A stretch of DNA of 35,215 bases from an uncultured Collinsella sp. (GCA_959600835.1 CAUGNQ010000020.1:1-35215), one strand, 5' to 3'; counted from the stretch's first letter, positions 13,993-23,756 are shown. Made by a program: numbers and translations. The notes: a model not told the origin generated them from the sequence alone.

Positions 13993-14841
13993 ATGCTGAT
14001 AACCAAGGCAATAAACAACAACGTTGTCCTTGCGGAGGACGATGCCGGGCGCGAGCTCGTGTTGTTTGGCAAGGGCCTTGGCTTTCGCGGCGCCCCTTCC
14101 TATATTGAGGACGAAAGCGCCATCCAGCGGAGCTTCCGCGATATCAGCCCTGAGATGTACGATGCTGTCGCATCGCTTTCGGACGATGTCATCATTATCG
14201 CGTCGGGTATCGTGGATATCGCACGCAACGAGCTCAACTGCACGCTCAATCCCAATCTAGTCTTTACGCTCGCCGACCACCTTCAGTTTGCCATCGACCG
14301 CGCCCGCAAGGGTGCTTCGATCAAGAACCCGCTCTACGAGGAAGTCCGCCTCGTCTATCCGCGCGAGGCCGAGGTCGGTCGCCGCGGCGTCAAGCTCGTT
14401 ATGGCTGTGGCCGAGGACGTTGATTTTCCTGAGACCGAGGCCGCTTCGATTGCGCTGCATATCGTCAACGCCGAGATGGTCGATGACGAGAACGCGGGCG
14501 CAAAGGGCAACATGGACTTGGTCGTAAAGAGTACCGAGGTCATCGATGCGGTCACCGGGATTATCGAGCGTACGCTTGGCGAGACCATCGACCGCTACTC
14601 ATATAGCTATGCGCGCTTTGTGACCCATATGCGCTTTCTTATCAGCCGCCTTATCAAGGGTGAGGACGAGGAGACGCGCAATAGCGATCTTTTCAAACGA
14701 GCGACCAGCGAGTTTTCAGACGCGTACGCCTGTGCACGCGCAATCGACGAATACATGAGAGCAACCTGCGGCTGGCACTGCACGGACGAAGAGCTGCTCT
14801 ATCTGATGATGCATATCAACCGGCTCTGCCCGGGACATTGA
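13993..14841 (+). CDS. BglG/LicT-family transcriptional antiterminator
   Basis: A 282-residue PRD-containing RNA-binding antiterminator. Residues 1-55 are the CAT RNA-binding domain (MLITKAINNNVVLAEDDAGRELVLFGKGLGF). Two PRD domains follow, with PTS-phosphorylation-site histidines in DHLQFAIDRA and LHIVNAEMV (PRD1) and RFVTHMRFLISRL and LMMHINRLCPG (PRD2). Such proteins prevent premature termination of a beta-glucoside operon when the sugar is present and are switched off by phosphorylation from the cognate EIIB. The start at 13993 places the CAT domain at the N-terminus, as in the family; 13954 would add 13 residues of poor character. It is followed 145 bp later by the PTS permease, which it most likely regulates. 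Confidence 0.95.
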   Translation: MLITKAINNNVVLAEDDAGRELVLFGKGLGFRGAPSYIEDESAIQRSFRDISPEMYDAVASLSDDVIIIASGIVDIARNELNCTLNPNLVFTLADHLQFAIDRARKGASIKNPLYEEVRLVYPREAEVGRRGVKLVMAVAEDVDFPETEAASIALHIVNAEMVDDENAGAKGNMDLVVKSTEVIDAVTGIIERTLGETIDRYSYSYARFVTHMRFLISRLIKGEDEETRNSDLFKRATSEFSDAYACARAIDEYMRATCGWHCTDEELLYLMMHINRLCPGH

Positions 14842-14986
14842 TACGGCGGCCGGGCACCCGTCTAACTGCCCAACTGGCCGGCTTTGCGTCGGCAGACATC
14901 GCGGCATCGCCGCGCAACCTGCTGTTAAGCTCCAAGGCGCCGGGGCTGCAGATATCTTTGTAACGAGTGAAACAAGGAGGTTTCAC

Positions 14987-16348
14987 ATGGCACGCGATTA
15001 CGAGGCTCTCGCCCGTACCATCGTTGAACTCGTCGGTGGCGAGGACAACGTCAAGTCCGTCACCCACTGCATTACCCGTTTGCGCTTTACCCTCAACGAT
15101 GAGAAGAAGGCCCAGACCGAGAAGCTCAACCAGACCGAGGGCGTTATCTCCGTTCTAGTGGCCGCCGGTCAGTACCAGATTGTTATCGGCAATCACGTTA
15201 CCGACGTGTATGACGCCCTGCCCAAGGTTTCCAACATCCAGCTTGGCGGCGAGGTCGAGGACGAGGCCGGTGGCAGCATCGTCAACCGCGCCATCCAGCT
15301 CATCAGCGGCATCTTTATGCCGATGCTTCCCGCCATGTCCGCCGCCGGCCTTCTCAAGGCCTTTGTGATCATGGCCAACTCCTTTGGTTGGCTCGCGGCC
15401 GAGTCCACCACCTACCAGCTGCTTTACGCCATCGGCGACGGCGTGTTCTACTTCATGCCGGTCTTCCTTGCCCGCACTGCGGCCAAGAAGTTCAAGTGCA
15501 ACGACTGGACGGCCATGGCCATCGCCGTTGCGCTGTGCTACCCCACGCTCTCCACGCTCTTTAGCGCCGGCGACCCGGTTGACCTCTTTGGCATCCCGGT
15601 AACGCTCATCAGCTACACGAGCTCGGTTATCCCCATCATCTTTGCCGTGTACGCGCAGTCCTGGATCGAGAAGGGCCTCAATAAGGTCGTCCCCGATATC
15701 CTCAAGGGCTTGATCGTTCCCGTCGTGACCCTCGTCGTGGCCACCGCGCTCACCCTCTACATCATCGGCCCCGTCACCGACTTCATCGGTGGTCTCATCG
15801 CTAACGGCCTGGTTTCCCTGCTTGAGGTTGCCCCGCTGCCCGCAGGCTTCCTCATCGGTCTGCTTTGGCCCTGCCTCATCATCTTTGGTATGCACTGGGC
15901 CTTTATCCCCATCATCCAGATGAACATCGGTATGCTCGGCTATGACGTCATCCTGCCCATTACCGTCGGCACCAACTTTGCCATGGGTTTCGCGGTCCTT
16001 GCCATCTTCCTCAAGACCAAGAACACCGAGCTCAAGGAGCTCGCCGGCGCTGCCGCCATCTCTGCGCTCCTCGCCGGCATCACCGAGCCCGCCATCTACG
16101 GCGCCGTCCTCAAGTACAAGCGCCCGTTTGTGATCGCAATCGTCTCTTGCGGCATCTGCGGTGCCATCGCTGCCACTTTTGGCCTGCACCAGCCCGCGCT
16201 CATGACCACCTCGCTCATCACCATCCCGGCCATCATCGGCTCGGTGGGTATGGAGGACGTCATCGCGCTCGCCGTCGCCTCCGTCCTCACCTTTGTGGGC
16301 ACGCTGACCTTCGGCTTCAACGACGACATGATCCTCGAGAACAATTAG
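14987..16348 (+). CDS. beta-glucoside PTS permease, IIBC components
   Basis: A 453-residue Glc-superfamily PTS transporter that imports and phosphorylates beta-glucosides. The N-terminal EIIB domain (about 1-85) has the phosphorylation cysteine in VTHCITRLRFTL (Cys28). The EIIC domain (about 105-445) has roughly ten membrane segments and the conserved GITEPAIYG substrate-region motif. Bgl-type permeases are often about 620 residues with a fused C-terminal IIA; here the gene ends after IIC, so phosphate must come from a separate EIIA(Glc) protein. A perfect AAGGAGG SD precedes the start. It sits between the antiterminator and the glycosidases. Specificity could include cellobiose, salicin, arbutin or gentiobiose. 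Confidence 0.93.
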   Translation: MARDYEALARTIVELVGGEDNVKSVTHCITRLRFTLNDEKKAQTEKLNQTEGVISVLVAAGQYQIVIGNHVTDVYDALPKVSNIQLGGEVEDEAGGSIVNRAIQLISGIFMPMLPAMSAAGLLKAFVIMANSFGWLAAESTTYQLLYAIGDGVFYFMPVFLARTAAKKFKCNDWTAMAIAVALCYPTLSTLFSAGDPVDLFGIPVTLISYTSSVIPIIFAVYAQSWIEKGLNKVVPDILKGLIVPVVTLVVATALTLYIIGPVTDFIGGLIANGLVSLLEVAPLPAGFLIGLLWPCLIIFGMHWAFIPIIQMNIGMLGYDVILPITVGTNFAMGFAVLAIFLKTKNTELKELAGAAAISALLAGITEPAIYGAVLKYKRPFVIAIVSCGICGAIAATFGLHQPALMTTSLITIPAIIGSVGMEDVIALAVASVLTFVGTLTFGFNDDMILENN

Positions 16349-16376
16349 TTCTGGGAAACCGGCGTCTTTGGACGCC

Positions 16377-16463
16377 AGCACACGGGGCGCGGCGCCAGAT
16401 GCGCCCCGTGTGCTCTTATGGGAGGGCGCTGACCCCTACACGAATCCGGCGTCCTCCCATAAG
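16377..16463 (+). terminator. two consecutive strong hairpins between PTS and GH3 genes
   Basis: Hairpin 1 has perfect 14-bp arms, 16377-16390 and 16401-16414. Hairpin 2 has perfect 11-bp arms CTTATGGGAGG (16415-16425) and CCTCCCATAAG (16453-16463). Neither is followed by a T-run, so they could be partial terminators, RNA-processing or 3'-stabilising stems that set the PTS mRNA level above that of the downstream enzymes. Confidence 0.6.
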
Positions 16464-16488
16464 GGCACACAACAGAAACGAGGTAGCC

Positions 16489-18714
16489 ATGAAGCAATCC
16501 GAGCTCGTTGACCTTTTGGGGCGTATGACCCTGCGCGAGAAGATCGGGCAGTTGGTGCAGCTTGACGGTGGGTGCTTTGGCACCGATGCCGTAGCGGTTG
16601 GTCCGCGTGCCAAGCTGGGCGTGACGCAAGAAGATGTTGACGTATGCGGCAGCGTGCTCAACGTGTTGGGCGCCGAGGAAGTGCATCGTATCCAAGATGC
16701 ATATCTTGAGCGCAGCCGTCTTAAGATCCCGCTCGTCTTTATGGCCGATGTGATCTATGGCTATCAAACCTGCTATCCAATCCCCCTGGGCCTGGGAGCC
16801 ACGTGGGACCCAGAGCTTATCCGCGAGGATTACAAGCTTATTGCCGAAGAGGCCGTGGCCGATGGCTGCATGGTGACCTTTAGCCCGCCGGTGGACGTGG
16901 TACGCGATGCCCGTTGGGGTCGCTGCCTGGAGATGCCGGGCGAGGATCCGTACCTAAGCAGCCGCTTCGCCCGCGCGATGGTCGAGGGCTTTAAGGGTGA
17001 CGGTGCGCCGCAGAAGAGCCTGGCCAGCTGCGTCAAACACTTTGCGGGCTACGGTGCGCCCGAGGCGGGTCGCGAGTACAACACGGTGGATATGAGCGAG
17101 TGGCGCCTGCGCAACGAGTACCTGCCTCCGTACCGTGCGGCGGTCGAGGCTGGTTGCGATTTGGTGATGACGAGCTTCAACACCATTGATGGCATCCCCG
17201 CCACGGCAAACCGCTGGCTCATGCACGACGTGTTGCGCGACGAGTGGGGCTTTGACGGTCCCATCATCACCGATTACGCGGCGATCGACGAGCTCAGGGC
17301 ACACGGTGTGGCGGCAAACCGTCGCGAGGCGGCCAAGCTCGCCATAAACGCCACGGTCGATATCGACATGAAAACGCCCTGCTATGCGCATGAGCTCGAG
17401 GGCCTGGTTAAGGCAGGCGAGGTCTCGATAGAAGCAATCGACGCCGCGTGCCTGCGCGTGCTTGAGCTCAAGAACAAGCTGGGCCTTTTTGAGGACCCGT
17501 ACCGCACCTGCTCGCCCGAGCGCCGTGCGGAGGTCACTTGCACCCCGGAGCGCCTCCAGAGTGCACGGGATACCTGCGACGAAGCGCTCGTGCTCCTCAA
17601 GAACGAGGGCGGGCTGCTGCCGCTTGCGACGGGTGCCGAGGCGCCGCGCGTGGCGCTCATAGGCCCCTATGCCAACAGCCACGACATCATAGGTATGTGG
17701 GCGATCCACGCCGACAAGTCGCATTCCGTGACACTTGCCGAGGCCTTTGCCGAGGTGCTGGGCGAGGACGGCTTTGGTTGGGCACAGGGCTGCCCCATGC
17801 TCGACGACTACAGCGAGCTGGGCGAGTTTGGCAAGATTCCGGCGTTTGGCGCGCCGACGGGAGAGAGCACGGATCCGGCGGCCATGGAGGCCGAGGCGCT
17901 CGAGCTGGCCGCATCGAGCGACGTGGTGGTCATGGCGCTCGGAGAACACATGCTGCAGAGCGGTGAGGGCGGAGCGCGTACGGACATTACCATACCGGCT
18001 CCGCAGAAGCGCCTGCTCAAGCGCGTGCGCGCGCTCGGCAAGCCTGTGGTGCTCGTGCTCTTTAACGGGCGTCCTCTTGCCCTCACTGACGTGATCGATG
18101 ATTGCGATGCAATCGTAGAGGCGTGGTTCCCCGGTACGGCTGGTGGGCGTTCGGTAGCCGACGTGCTCTTTGGAACGGTCAATCCGAGCGGCAGGCTCAC
18201 GGTGAGCTTCCCACATAACGTGGGCCAGGAGCCGCTCTACTATGCGCAGCTCTCCACCGGACGTCCCGCTAAGACATCAACGCATAGCGGTCGCTTTGTG
18301 AGCCGCTATATGGACTGCCCTAACGATGCGATGTTCCCCTTTGGCTACGGCCTCTCGTATCATACGGCGCGCTACGATAACCTGCGCCTGAGTGCGGACG
18401 AGCTTACGGCGGACGGTGTCATCGAGGTCTCAATCGACGTGACCAATGAGGGCGATATTGCTGGTACTGAGGTCGTGCAGCTCTATATCCACGACAAGGT
18501 GGCAACGCGCGTGCGCCCCATGCTCGAACTGCGTGACTTTGCGCGTGTTGAGCTTGCGCCGCGTGAGCGCCGCACGGTGACGTTTATCCTGCGCGAGGAG
18601 GCTCTGCGTTTTTGGACGCCCGAGCACGGCTGGGCAAGCGAGCCCGGCGCGTTTGAGGTCATGGCGGGGCCTAACAGCCGCGACCTGTTGGTGGGGGAGT
18701 TCGAGCTCGTCTAG
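16489..18714 (+). CDS. glycoside hydrolase family 3 beta-glucosidase
   Basis: A 741-residue GH3 enzyme that hydrolyses terminal beta-linked glucose (or xylose) from oligosaccharides and aryl glycosides by a retaining mechanism. The N-terminal (beta/alpha)8 domain has the nucleophile Asp262 in GPIITDYAAIDELR. The alpha/beta sandwich domain has the likely acid/base Glu493 in QSGEGGARTDITIPAPQ. The C-terminal fibronectin III-like domain (about 645-735) contains IDVTNEGDIAGTEVVQLYIH and RVELAPRERRTVTFIL. GAGGTAGCC precedes ATG 16489. There is no signal peptide, so it is intracellular and acts on unphosphorylated glycosides, in contrast with the GH1 enzyme downstream. Confidence 0.95.
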   Translation: MKQSELVDLLGRMTLREKIGQLVQLDGGCFGTDAVAVGPRAKLGVTQEDVDVCGSVLNVLGAEEVHRIQDAYLERSRLKIPLVFMADVIYGYQTCYPIPLGLGATWDPELIREDYKLIAEEAVADGCMVTFSPPVDVVRDARWGRCLEMPGEDPYLSSRFARAMVEGFKGDGAPQKSLASCVKHFAGYGAPEAGREYNTVDMSEWRLRNEYLPPYRAAVEAGCDLVMTSFNTIDGIPATANRWLMHDVLRDEWGFDGPIITDYAAIDELRAHGVAANRREAAKLAINATVDIDMKTPCYAHELEGLVKAGEVSIEAIDAACLRVLELKNKLGLFEDPYRTCSPERRAEVTCTPERLQSARDTCDEALVLLKNEGGLLPLATGAEAPRVALIGPYANSHDIIGMWAIHADKSHSVTLAEAFAEVLGEDGFGWAQGCPMLDDYSELGEFGKIPAFGAPTGESTDPAAMEAEALELAASSDVVVMALGEHMLQSGEGGARTDITIPAPQKRLLKRVRALGKPVVLVLFNGRPLALTDVIDDCDAIVEAWFPGTAGGRSVADVLFGTVNPSGRLTVSFPHNVGQEPLYYAQLSTGRPAKTSTHSGRFVSRYMDCPNDAMFPFGYGLSYHTARYDNLRLSADELTADGVIEVSIDVTNEGDIAGTEVVQLYIHDKVATRVRPMLELRDFARVELAPRERRTVTFILREEALRFWTPEHGWASEPGAFEVMAGPNSRDLLVGEFELV

Positions 18715-18818
18715 CTGCATTTGCTTAACGAATGGTGCACGCGGTGCGCGGCAGGCGTTCGGTCTTGTCGCCGGCGCCCGTCCGGTACCGTGCCCGATAT
18801 CGATAGGAGGGGTCTGAC

Positions 18819-20273
18819 ATGGCTCATATCGCAACCAATCCGTATCTGCCGGGATGGGAGTATATCCCCGATGGCGAACCGCATGTCTTTGGTGACCGAG
18901 TCTACGTGTATGGAAGCCATGACGCACCCGAGGGCACCGCATACTGCCCGGGTGACTACGTGTGCTGGTCAGCCCCGGTGGACGATCTGGGCTCCTGGAC
19001 GTTTGAGGGGACCATCTGGCGCAAAGAGGATGACCCGGCCAATGTCGATCGAACCGGGTACGGCGCGCCCGATGTGTGCCAGGGTGCCGACGGGCGGTTC
19101 TATCTGTATTACTTCACGCTAAGCATGACGAGCGGTTGCGTCATGTCGGTCGCCGTGTGCGATGAGCCGGCGGGACGCTACCGCTATCTGGGCCCTATTG
19201 CCAAGCCCGACGGCTCGCCGTTTGCGGGCGAGGAGGGCTGGGGCATGCCCTTTGACCCGGCAGTCCTTCCCTGCGGGGACGGGGGCTGCTGGCTCTACTA
19301 TGGGTTTGGCGCCAAGAAGCCGAGCTCGCGCATGCCCGCATGTTCCATGGAGGGCGGCTACGTGGTGCGGCTCGGCGCCGATATGCGCACGATGGCCGCG
19401 ACACCCAAGCATCTGGCTCCGGCAGTGACGCAGGCGGCGGACACGGGTTTTGAAGGGCATGCCTTCTTTGAGGCCTCGAGCATCCGCGTGCTCGACGGGC
19501 GCTACTACTTTGTCTACTCGAGCGAAAACGGACATGAGCTCTGCTGGGCCACGATGCCAACGCCGGAAGGTCCGGTAACCTACGGCGGCGTGCTCGTTTC
19601 CAACGGCGATGTGGGCCTGCCCGGGCACGAGGCCGAGGACGCCGCTGTGATGGACCTGGGCAACAACCATGGCGGCATGGCGCGCATTGCCGGGCGCGAC
19701 TACATCTTCTATCACCGTCATACGCACGGTGCGCAGCACGCGCGCCAGGGGTGCGCTGAGCCCATCGAGATTGCTTCCGATGGACATATCGAACAAGTAG
19801 AGATAACGAGCTGTGGGCTCAATGGCGGAGCGCTTCCTTGCGGGCGCGCGTACCCGGCGAGTATTTGCTGCTACTTGGTGGGGCCGGCCGGCGCGGTTCA
19901 CTATTCCGGCAATCTGGAAATCGCCGATAACCATCCGGTGATTACCCAGGAAGTCGATGCGGGCTGTATGACTTCGGCACGTACCTATGTGGCCAACCTC
20001 TGCGATGGAGCGGGCGTGGGCTACAAATACCTGGCGTTTTCCGGTGCGGAGCGCACGGTGGAGCTCGAGGTGCGCGGGGATCTTGCCGGTGTGGTGAGTG
20101 TGCGCTTGGACGCGCCGGATGGCGCTGAGTTGACGCGCGTCGAGCTCGTGCCAGGCGAGGGCTGGTGCACGGTGGTCGCATCCCTGACGAAGACCGTTGC
20201 CGGTGACCATGCACTCTACCTGGCTATCGAGGGCGTCGGTTCGGTCGATCTCGCCTCGTTTGCCGTCCTTTAA
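18819..20273 (+). CDS. glycoside hydrolase family 43 protein with C-terminal CBM6-like domain
   Basis: A 484-residue protein. Residues ~1-330 form a five-bladed beta-propeller of GH43 type (beta-xylosidase / alpha-L-arabinofuranosidase / galactanase group). The likely catalytic base is Asp18 in YIPDGEPHVFGDRVYVYGSH, the pKa-tuning residue Asp145 in FDPAVLP, and the general acid Glu217 in FFEASSIRV. The last ~125 residues, ending LYLAIEGVGSVDLASFAVL, resemble a CBM6-type carbohydrate-binding sandwich. GGAGGGG lies before the ATG. There is no signal peptide, so it acts on short oligosaccharides inside the cell. Its neighbours (GH3, GH35-like) suggest trimming of mixed plant-cell-wall or host-glycan fragments; the exact sugar is undetermined. 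Confidence 0.88.
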   Translation: MAHIATNPYLPGWEYIPDGEPHVFGDRVYVYGSHDAPEGTAYCPGDYVCWSAPVDDLGSWTFEGTIWRKEDDPANVDRTGYGAPDVCQGADGRFYLYYFTLSMTSGCVMSVAVCDEPAGRYRYLGPIAKPDGSPFAGEEGWGMPFDPAVLPCGDGGCWLYYGFGAKKPSSRMPACSMEGGYVVRLGADMRTMAATPKHLAPAVTQAADTGFEGHAFFEASSIRVLDGRYYFVYSSENGHELCWATMPTPEGPVTYGGVLVSNGDVGLPGHEAEDAAVMDLGNNHGGMARIAGRDYIFYHRHTHGAQHARQGCAEPIEIASDGHIEQVEITSCGLNGGALPCGRAYPASICCYLVGPAGAVHYSGNLEIADNHPVITQEVDAGCMTSARTYVANLCDGAGVGYKYLAFSGAERTVELEVRGDLAGVVSVRLDAPDGAELTRVELVPGEGWCTVVASLTKTVAGDHALYLAIEGVGSVDLASFAVL

Positions 20274-20394
20274 CCCATCTCCCATCGGAGGGGCGGCTCG
20301 CATGGACGACAGGTAGGCCCTGGTCGCGCGTCCGGTGCTCTCAACACGGCTCGGCCCTCAGGGGGTTGAAACAAAACGGAAGAATGGAGTTGCC

Positions 20395-21993
20395 ATGGCG
20401 GAAATTCCGCAGTTGTACACCTGTGCTGGCGGCGGGCAACGCCTGATGGTGGACGGCCGGCCTTATACGCTGTTTGCGGGCGAGTGCCATAACTCCGCCT
20501 CGGGTGGGCGCCGCGCTTTTGCGGATGCTCTCGATCGCGCGCGGGCGCTCGGTATGAATACCGTGCTCGCCCCGGTTACCTGGGAGCTTTTGGAGCCCGC
20601 AGAGGGCGAGTTTGACTTTGGCCAAGTGGACATGATGCTCGAGCTTGCCCGCGAGCGCGGGCTGCGCCTGGGCGTGCTGTGGTTTGGCGCGTACAAAAAT
20701 GCGCAGTGCTACTATGCGCCCGCGTGGGTCAAACGCGATATCGAGCGTTTTCGCCGTGCGCAGATGGTGCCCGGGCAGAACAAGGTTCGCTATGCCGAGT
20801 TCCATAACTTTGAGATCACGGCGCTTTCGCTCTATTGCGAGGAGACGCGCGCGGCGGATGCCGGCGCCTACGCGGCTTTGATGGCGCACCTGCGCGAGGT
20901 GGATGCGCAAGATCATACGGTGATACTCGTGCAGGTAGAAAATGAGTGCGGCCAGATGGTCGCGGCACGTGAGCACTCGCCTTGGGCGGATGCTGCCTTT
21001 GCGGAGAGCGTGCCTACGGAGCTGATCGAGGCGCTTGCGGTCGATCCTACCTCCCTGGCGTCTGAGCTTGCGGAAGCCCTTGAAGCGGGCGCCGGCTCTG
21101 GTTCGTGGGAACAGGTTTTTGGCGAGCATGCCGAGGAGATGTTTACCACCTACCACATGGCTCGCTACGTGGAGGCGGTCGCCGCAGCGGGCCGCGCCGA
21201 GCATCCGCTGTCCACGGCCTGCAATTGCTGGCTCGACAAGGGTCACAAGCCTGGGCGCTTTCCCACGGGCGGTCCCAACCTGCGCGTGATGGGCGTGTGG
21301 AAGCATGCCGCCCCGAGCATCGACATGCTGGGCCCCGATATCTACATCCCGGCGTTTTGCAAGGTCTGCGACGGATATGCGCGCGAGGACAACCCGCTCT
21401 TTATCCCCGAGACCGCGACGCACGCCTACGCCGCCGCGCGCCAGGTCTGGGCGGTGGCCCATCACCATGCCCTGTGCTTCGCTCCTTTTGGTTACGAGGA
21501 GATGGGCGAGCCCTTTGGCGATTCGGCGGGTATTCTCTTTGGCATGGATACGAGCGACCCCGCTTTGCTCACGCCTCAGGACCGGGAGGAATATGCGGAG
21601 GTCACGCGTGGGCTGGCTCAGTTATTTGAACTTGCCGAGGACGATGCCGCGTACGCGACGCTCGATGCCGTGACGAGTGAGGTGGCAGCCGAGGGCCTGC
21701 TCGATATGGGTTCCATAGCAATTAAGGTGAGCTTTGATGAGGGTGCCCTGCCCGGTGCGTGTGCGGCCCTTCGCGCCGCCGACGGCGCCGTGTACCTGCT
21801 TGCGCTTCGTTGCGGCTTGGCGCTCGAGTCGCACGCGGCGGGTGAGCCGCATGTGGATGTGGCGTCGCTCGAGACGGGGACCGTTGAGAACGGCGCGTGG
21901 GTGCGCGACTGCCGTCTCAACGGCGACGAGGTCGCCATTATGCGCTATAGCTCTCCCGTGCTTCTTCGTTTGGAGGCCATCACGTACGCTTAG
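20395..21993 (+). CDS. GH35-like beta-galactosidase family protein (DUF5597-type)
   Basis: A 532-residue TIM-barrel glycosidase of the GH35/GH42 clan, retaining and acting on beta-galactosides by family resemblance. Acid/base Glu184 is in ILVQVENECGQM and the nucleophile Glu339 in LFIPETATHAY. The early GMNTVLAPVTWELLEPAEGEFDF and DMMLELARERGLRLGVLWFGAYKN are typical of the barrel. The C-terminal ~130 residues would be the small DUF5597-type beta domain. I chose ATG 20395; the frame is open further upstream to 20335 but lacks a better SD. No signal peptide is seen. Real substrate is uncertain because this branch is poorly characterised. Confidence 0.85.
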   Translation: MAEIPQLYTCAGGGQRLMVDGRPYTLFAGECHNSASGGRRAFADALDRARALGMNTVLAPVTWELLEPAEGEFDFGQVDMMLELARERGLRLGVLWFGAYKNAQCYYAPAWVKRDIERFRRAQMVPGQNKVRYAEFHNFEITALSLYCEETRAADAGAYAALMAHLREVDAQDHTVILVQVENECGQMVAAREHSPWADAAFAESVPTELIEALAVDPTSLASELAEALEAGAGSGSWEQVFGEHAEEMFTTYHMARYVEAVAAAGRAEHPLSTACNCWLDKGHKPGRFPTGGPNLRVMGVWKHAAPSIDMLGPDIYIPAFCKVCDGYAREDNPLFIPETATHAYAAARQVWAVAHHHALCFAPFGYEEMGEPFGDSAGILFGMDTSDPALLTPQDREEYAEVTRGLAQLFELAEDDAAYATLDAVTSEVAAEGLLDMGSIAIKVSFDEGALPGACAALRAADGAVYLLALRCGLALESHAAGEPHVDVASLETGTVENGAWVRDCRLNGDEVAIMRYSSPVLLRLEAITYA

Positions 21994-22240
21994 CCGCAGT
22001 CATTGCCGCCCGGCCCCTCACTTCCTTTCCTCCCCGGGGACGGGTTCCTGTGGAGGAAAAACCTCGAGAGGCGAACCTGTTGCTAGGGGACGAAGCGAGG
22101 TATCAGGAAGTGTCAGTCGCTGCGGGCGGATGAGGCCGTTGGGGCGAAAAGAAGTTTCGAGCTGTGCCGTTGCCGTTGAGCGACGCGCTGTTTGTAGAGA
22201 TACTGAACCTATGACAATTATCGTGTGAAAGGATTGATGC

Positions 22241-23671
22241 ATGGCTTTCCGTAAAGACTTCCTGTGGGGCGGCGCGACGGCTGCCAACCAGTGCGAGGGC
22301 GCTTACGACGTGGATGGCCGCGGCCTAGCCAACGTGGATGTGGCACCGCACGGCCCCGAGCGCTATGCGGTGGTCTCCGGCCAGCGCAAGATGCTCGACT
22401 TCGAGGACGGCTATTACTACCCCGCGCAGACTGGCATCGATTTCTATCACCATTACAAGGAGGACATCGCCCTCTTTGCCGAGATGGGCTTTAAGACCTT
22501 CCGCATGAGCCTGGCGTGGACCCGCATCTTCCCCAACGGTGACGAGACTGAGCCCAACGAGGCCGGCTTGGCCTTCTACGAGGACGTGTTCCGCGAGTGT
22601 CAGGCGCACGGCATTGAGCCGCTCGTGACCATCACGCACTTCGACTGCCCGATTCACCTCATCAAGGAGTACGGCGGCTGGCGCAACCGCAAGCTCATCG
22701 ACTTCTACAAGAACCTCGCGACCACGATCTTCACCCGCTACAAGGGTCTGGTGAAGTACTGGCTTACCTTCAACGAGATCAATATGATCTTGCACCTGCC
22801 GTTTATGGGTGCCGGTCTGGTCTTTGAGGAGGGCGAGAACAAGGAGGCCGTCGAGTACCTGGCCGCCCACAACGAGCTCGTCGCCAGCGCTTGGGCAACC
22901 AAGATCGCTCACGAGATCGACCCTGAGGTCAAGATCGGTTGCATGCTTGCCGCAGGTAGCTACTACCCCTACAGCTGCCGTCCGGGCGATGTGCGCCAAG
23001 CGCAGATTGACAACCAGAGCAACTATTTCTTCGTCGACGTTCAGAGCCGCGGCTACTACCCGGCCTATGCCGTCAAGAAGCTCGAGCGTTTGGGCATCGA
23101 TGTGGGCATGACGGATGAGGACCGCGAGATCCTGGCCGCCAACACCGTCGACTTCATCAGCTTTAGCTATTACAGCACCCGTTGCTCCGCCGGTGCCGAT
23201 AACCCCGATGTCGAGCGCACCCAGGGCAACGCCTTCGCCGGCGCCAAGAACCCCTACCTGCAGGAGAGCCAGTGGGGCTGGGCCATCGATCCGCTGGGCT
23301 TCCGCATCACCCTCAACGACCTGTACGACCGTTATCAGAAGCCGCTGTTTGTGGTCGAGAACGGCCTGGGCGCCAAGGATGTTGTCGAGGAGGATGGCTC
23401 CATCAACGACGACTACCGTATCGACTACCTGCGCCAGCATATCGCCGCGATGCGCGATGCGGTGACCGAGGACGGCGTTGACCTGCTGGGCTACACCACC
23501 TGGGGCCCAATCGACCTGGTGTCTGCCGGCACGGGCGAGATGTCCAAGCGCTACGGCTTTATCTATGTCGACCGCGATGATGCGGGCAACGGCACCCTCA
23601 AGCGTTCCAAAAAGAAGAGCTTCGACTGGTACAAACACGTCATCGAGACGAACGGCGAGGACCTGGCCTAA
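22241..23671 (+). CDS. 6-phospho-beta-glucosidase (GH1)
   Basis: A 476-residue GH1 enzyme of the BglA/AscB/BglH group that hydrolyses the phosphorylated beta-glucosides delivered by the PTS to glucose 6-phosphate plus aglycone. The N-terminus FRKDFLWGGATAANQCEGAY is the family signature. Acid/base Glu179 lies in YWLTFNEIN and nucleophile Glu373 in LFVVENGLG. The phosphate-binding triad typical of 6-phospho enzymes appears as Ser428, Lys436 and Tyr438 in LVSAGTGEMSKRYGFIYVD. AAAGGA precedes the start. The 247-bp gap upstream may contain its own promoter, but I could not fix one with confidence. It closes the beta-glucoside locus, being followed by a strong terminator. Confidence 0.95.
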   Translation: MAFRKDFLWGGATAANQCEGAYDVDGRGLANVDVAPHGPERYAVVSGQRKMLDFEDGYYYPAQTGIDFYHHYKEDIALFAEMGFKTFRMSLAWTRIFPNGDETEPNEAGLAFYEDVFRECQAHGIEPLVTITHFDCPIHLIKEYGGWRNRKLIDFYKNLATTIFTRYKGLVKYWLTFNEINMILHLPFMGAGLVFEEGENKEAVEYLAAHNELVASAWATKIAHEIDPEVKIGCMLAAGSYYPYSCRPGDVRQAQIDNQSNYFFVDVQSRGYYPAYAVKKLERLGIDVGMTDEDREILAANTVDFISFSYYSTRCSAGADNPDVERTQGNAFAGAKNPYLQESQWGWAIDPLGFRITLNDLYDRYQKPLFVVENGLGAKDVVEEDGSINDDYRIDYLRQHIAAMRDAVTEDGVDLLGYTTWGPIDLVSAGTGEMSKRYGFIYVDRDDAGNGTLKRSKKKSFDWYKHVIETNGEDLA

Positions 23672-23700
23672 GGCTTCCCAACAACCATAGCCTCCTAACC

Positions 23701-23743
23701 AAAACGCCCGGCGAGCAGTTAATGCCCGCCGGGCGTTTTGTTA
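23701..23743. terminator. GH1 terminator
   Basis: AAAACGCCCGGCG (23701-23713) pairs with CGCCGGGCGTTTT at 23727-23739. The stem is flanked by A-run and T-run, so it can work in both directions. Confidence 0.9.
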
Positions 23744-23756
23744 AAAGAAGTGAAAG

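Noticed and set aside
16147..16488. In-frame upstream extension of the GH3 gene
   Set aside because: It overlaps the PTS gene and the double hairpin and encodes Arg/His-rich noise; the GH3 homology starts at 16489 with an SD.
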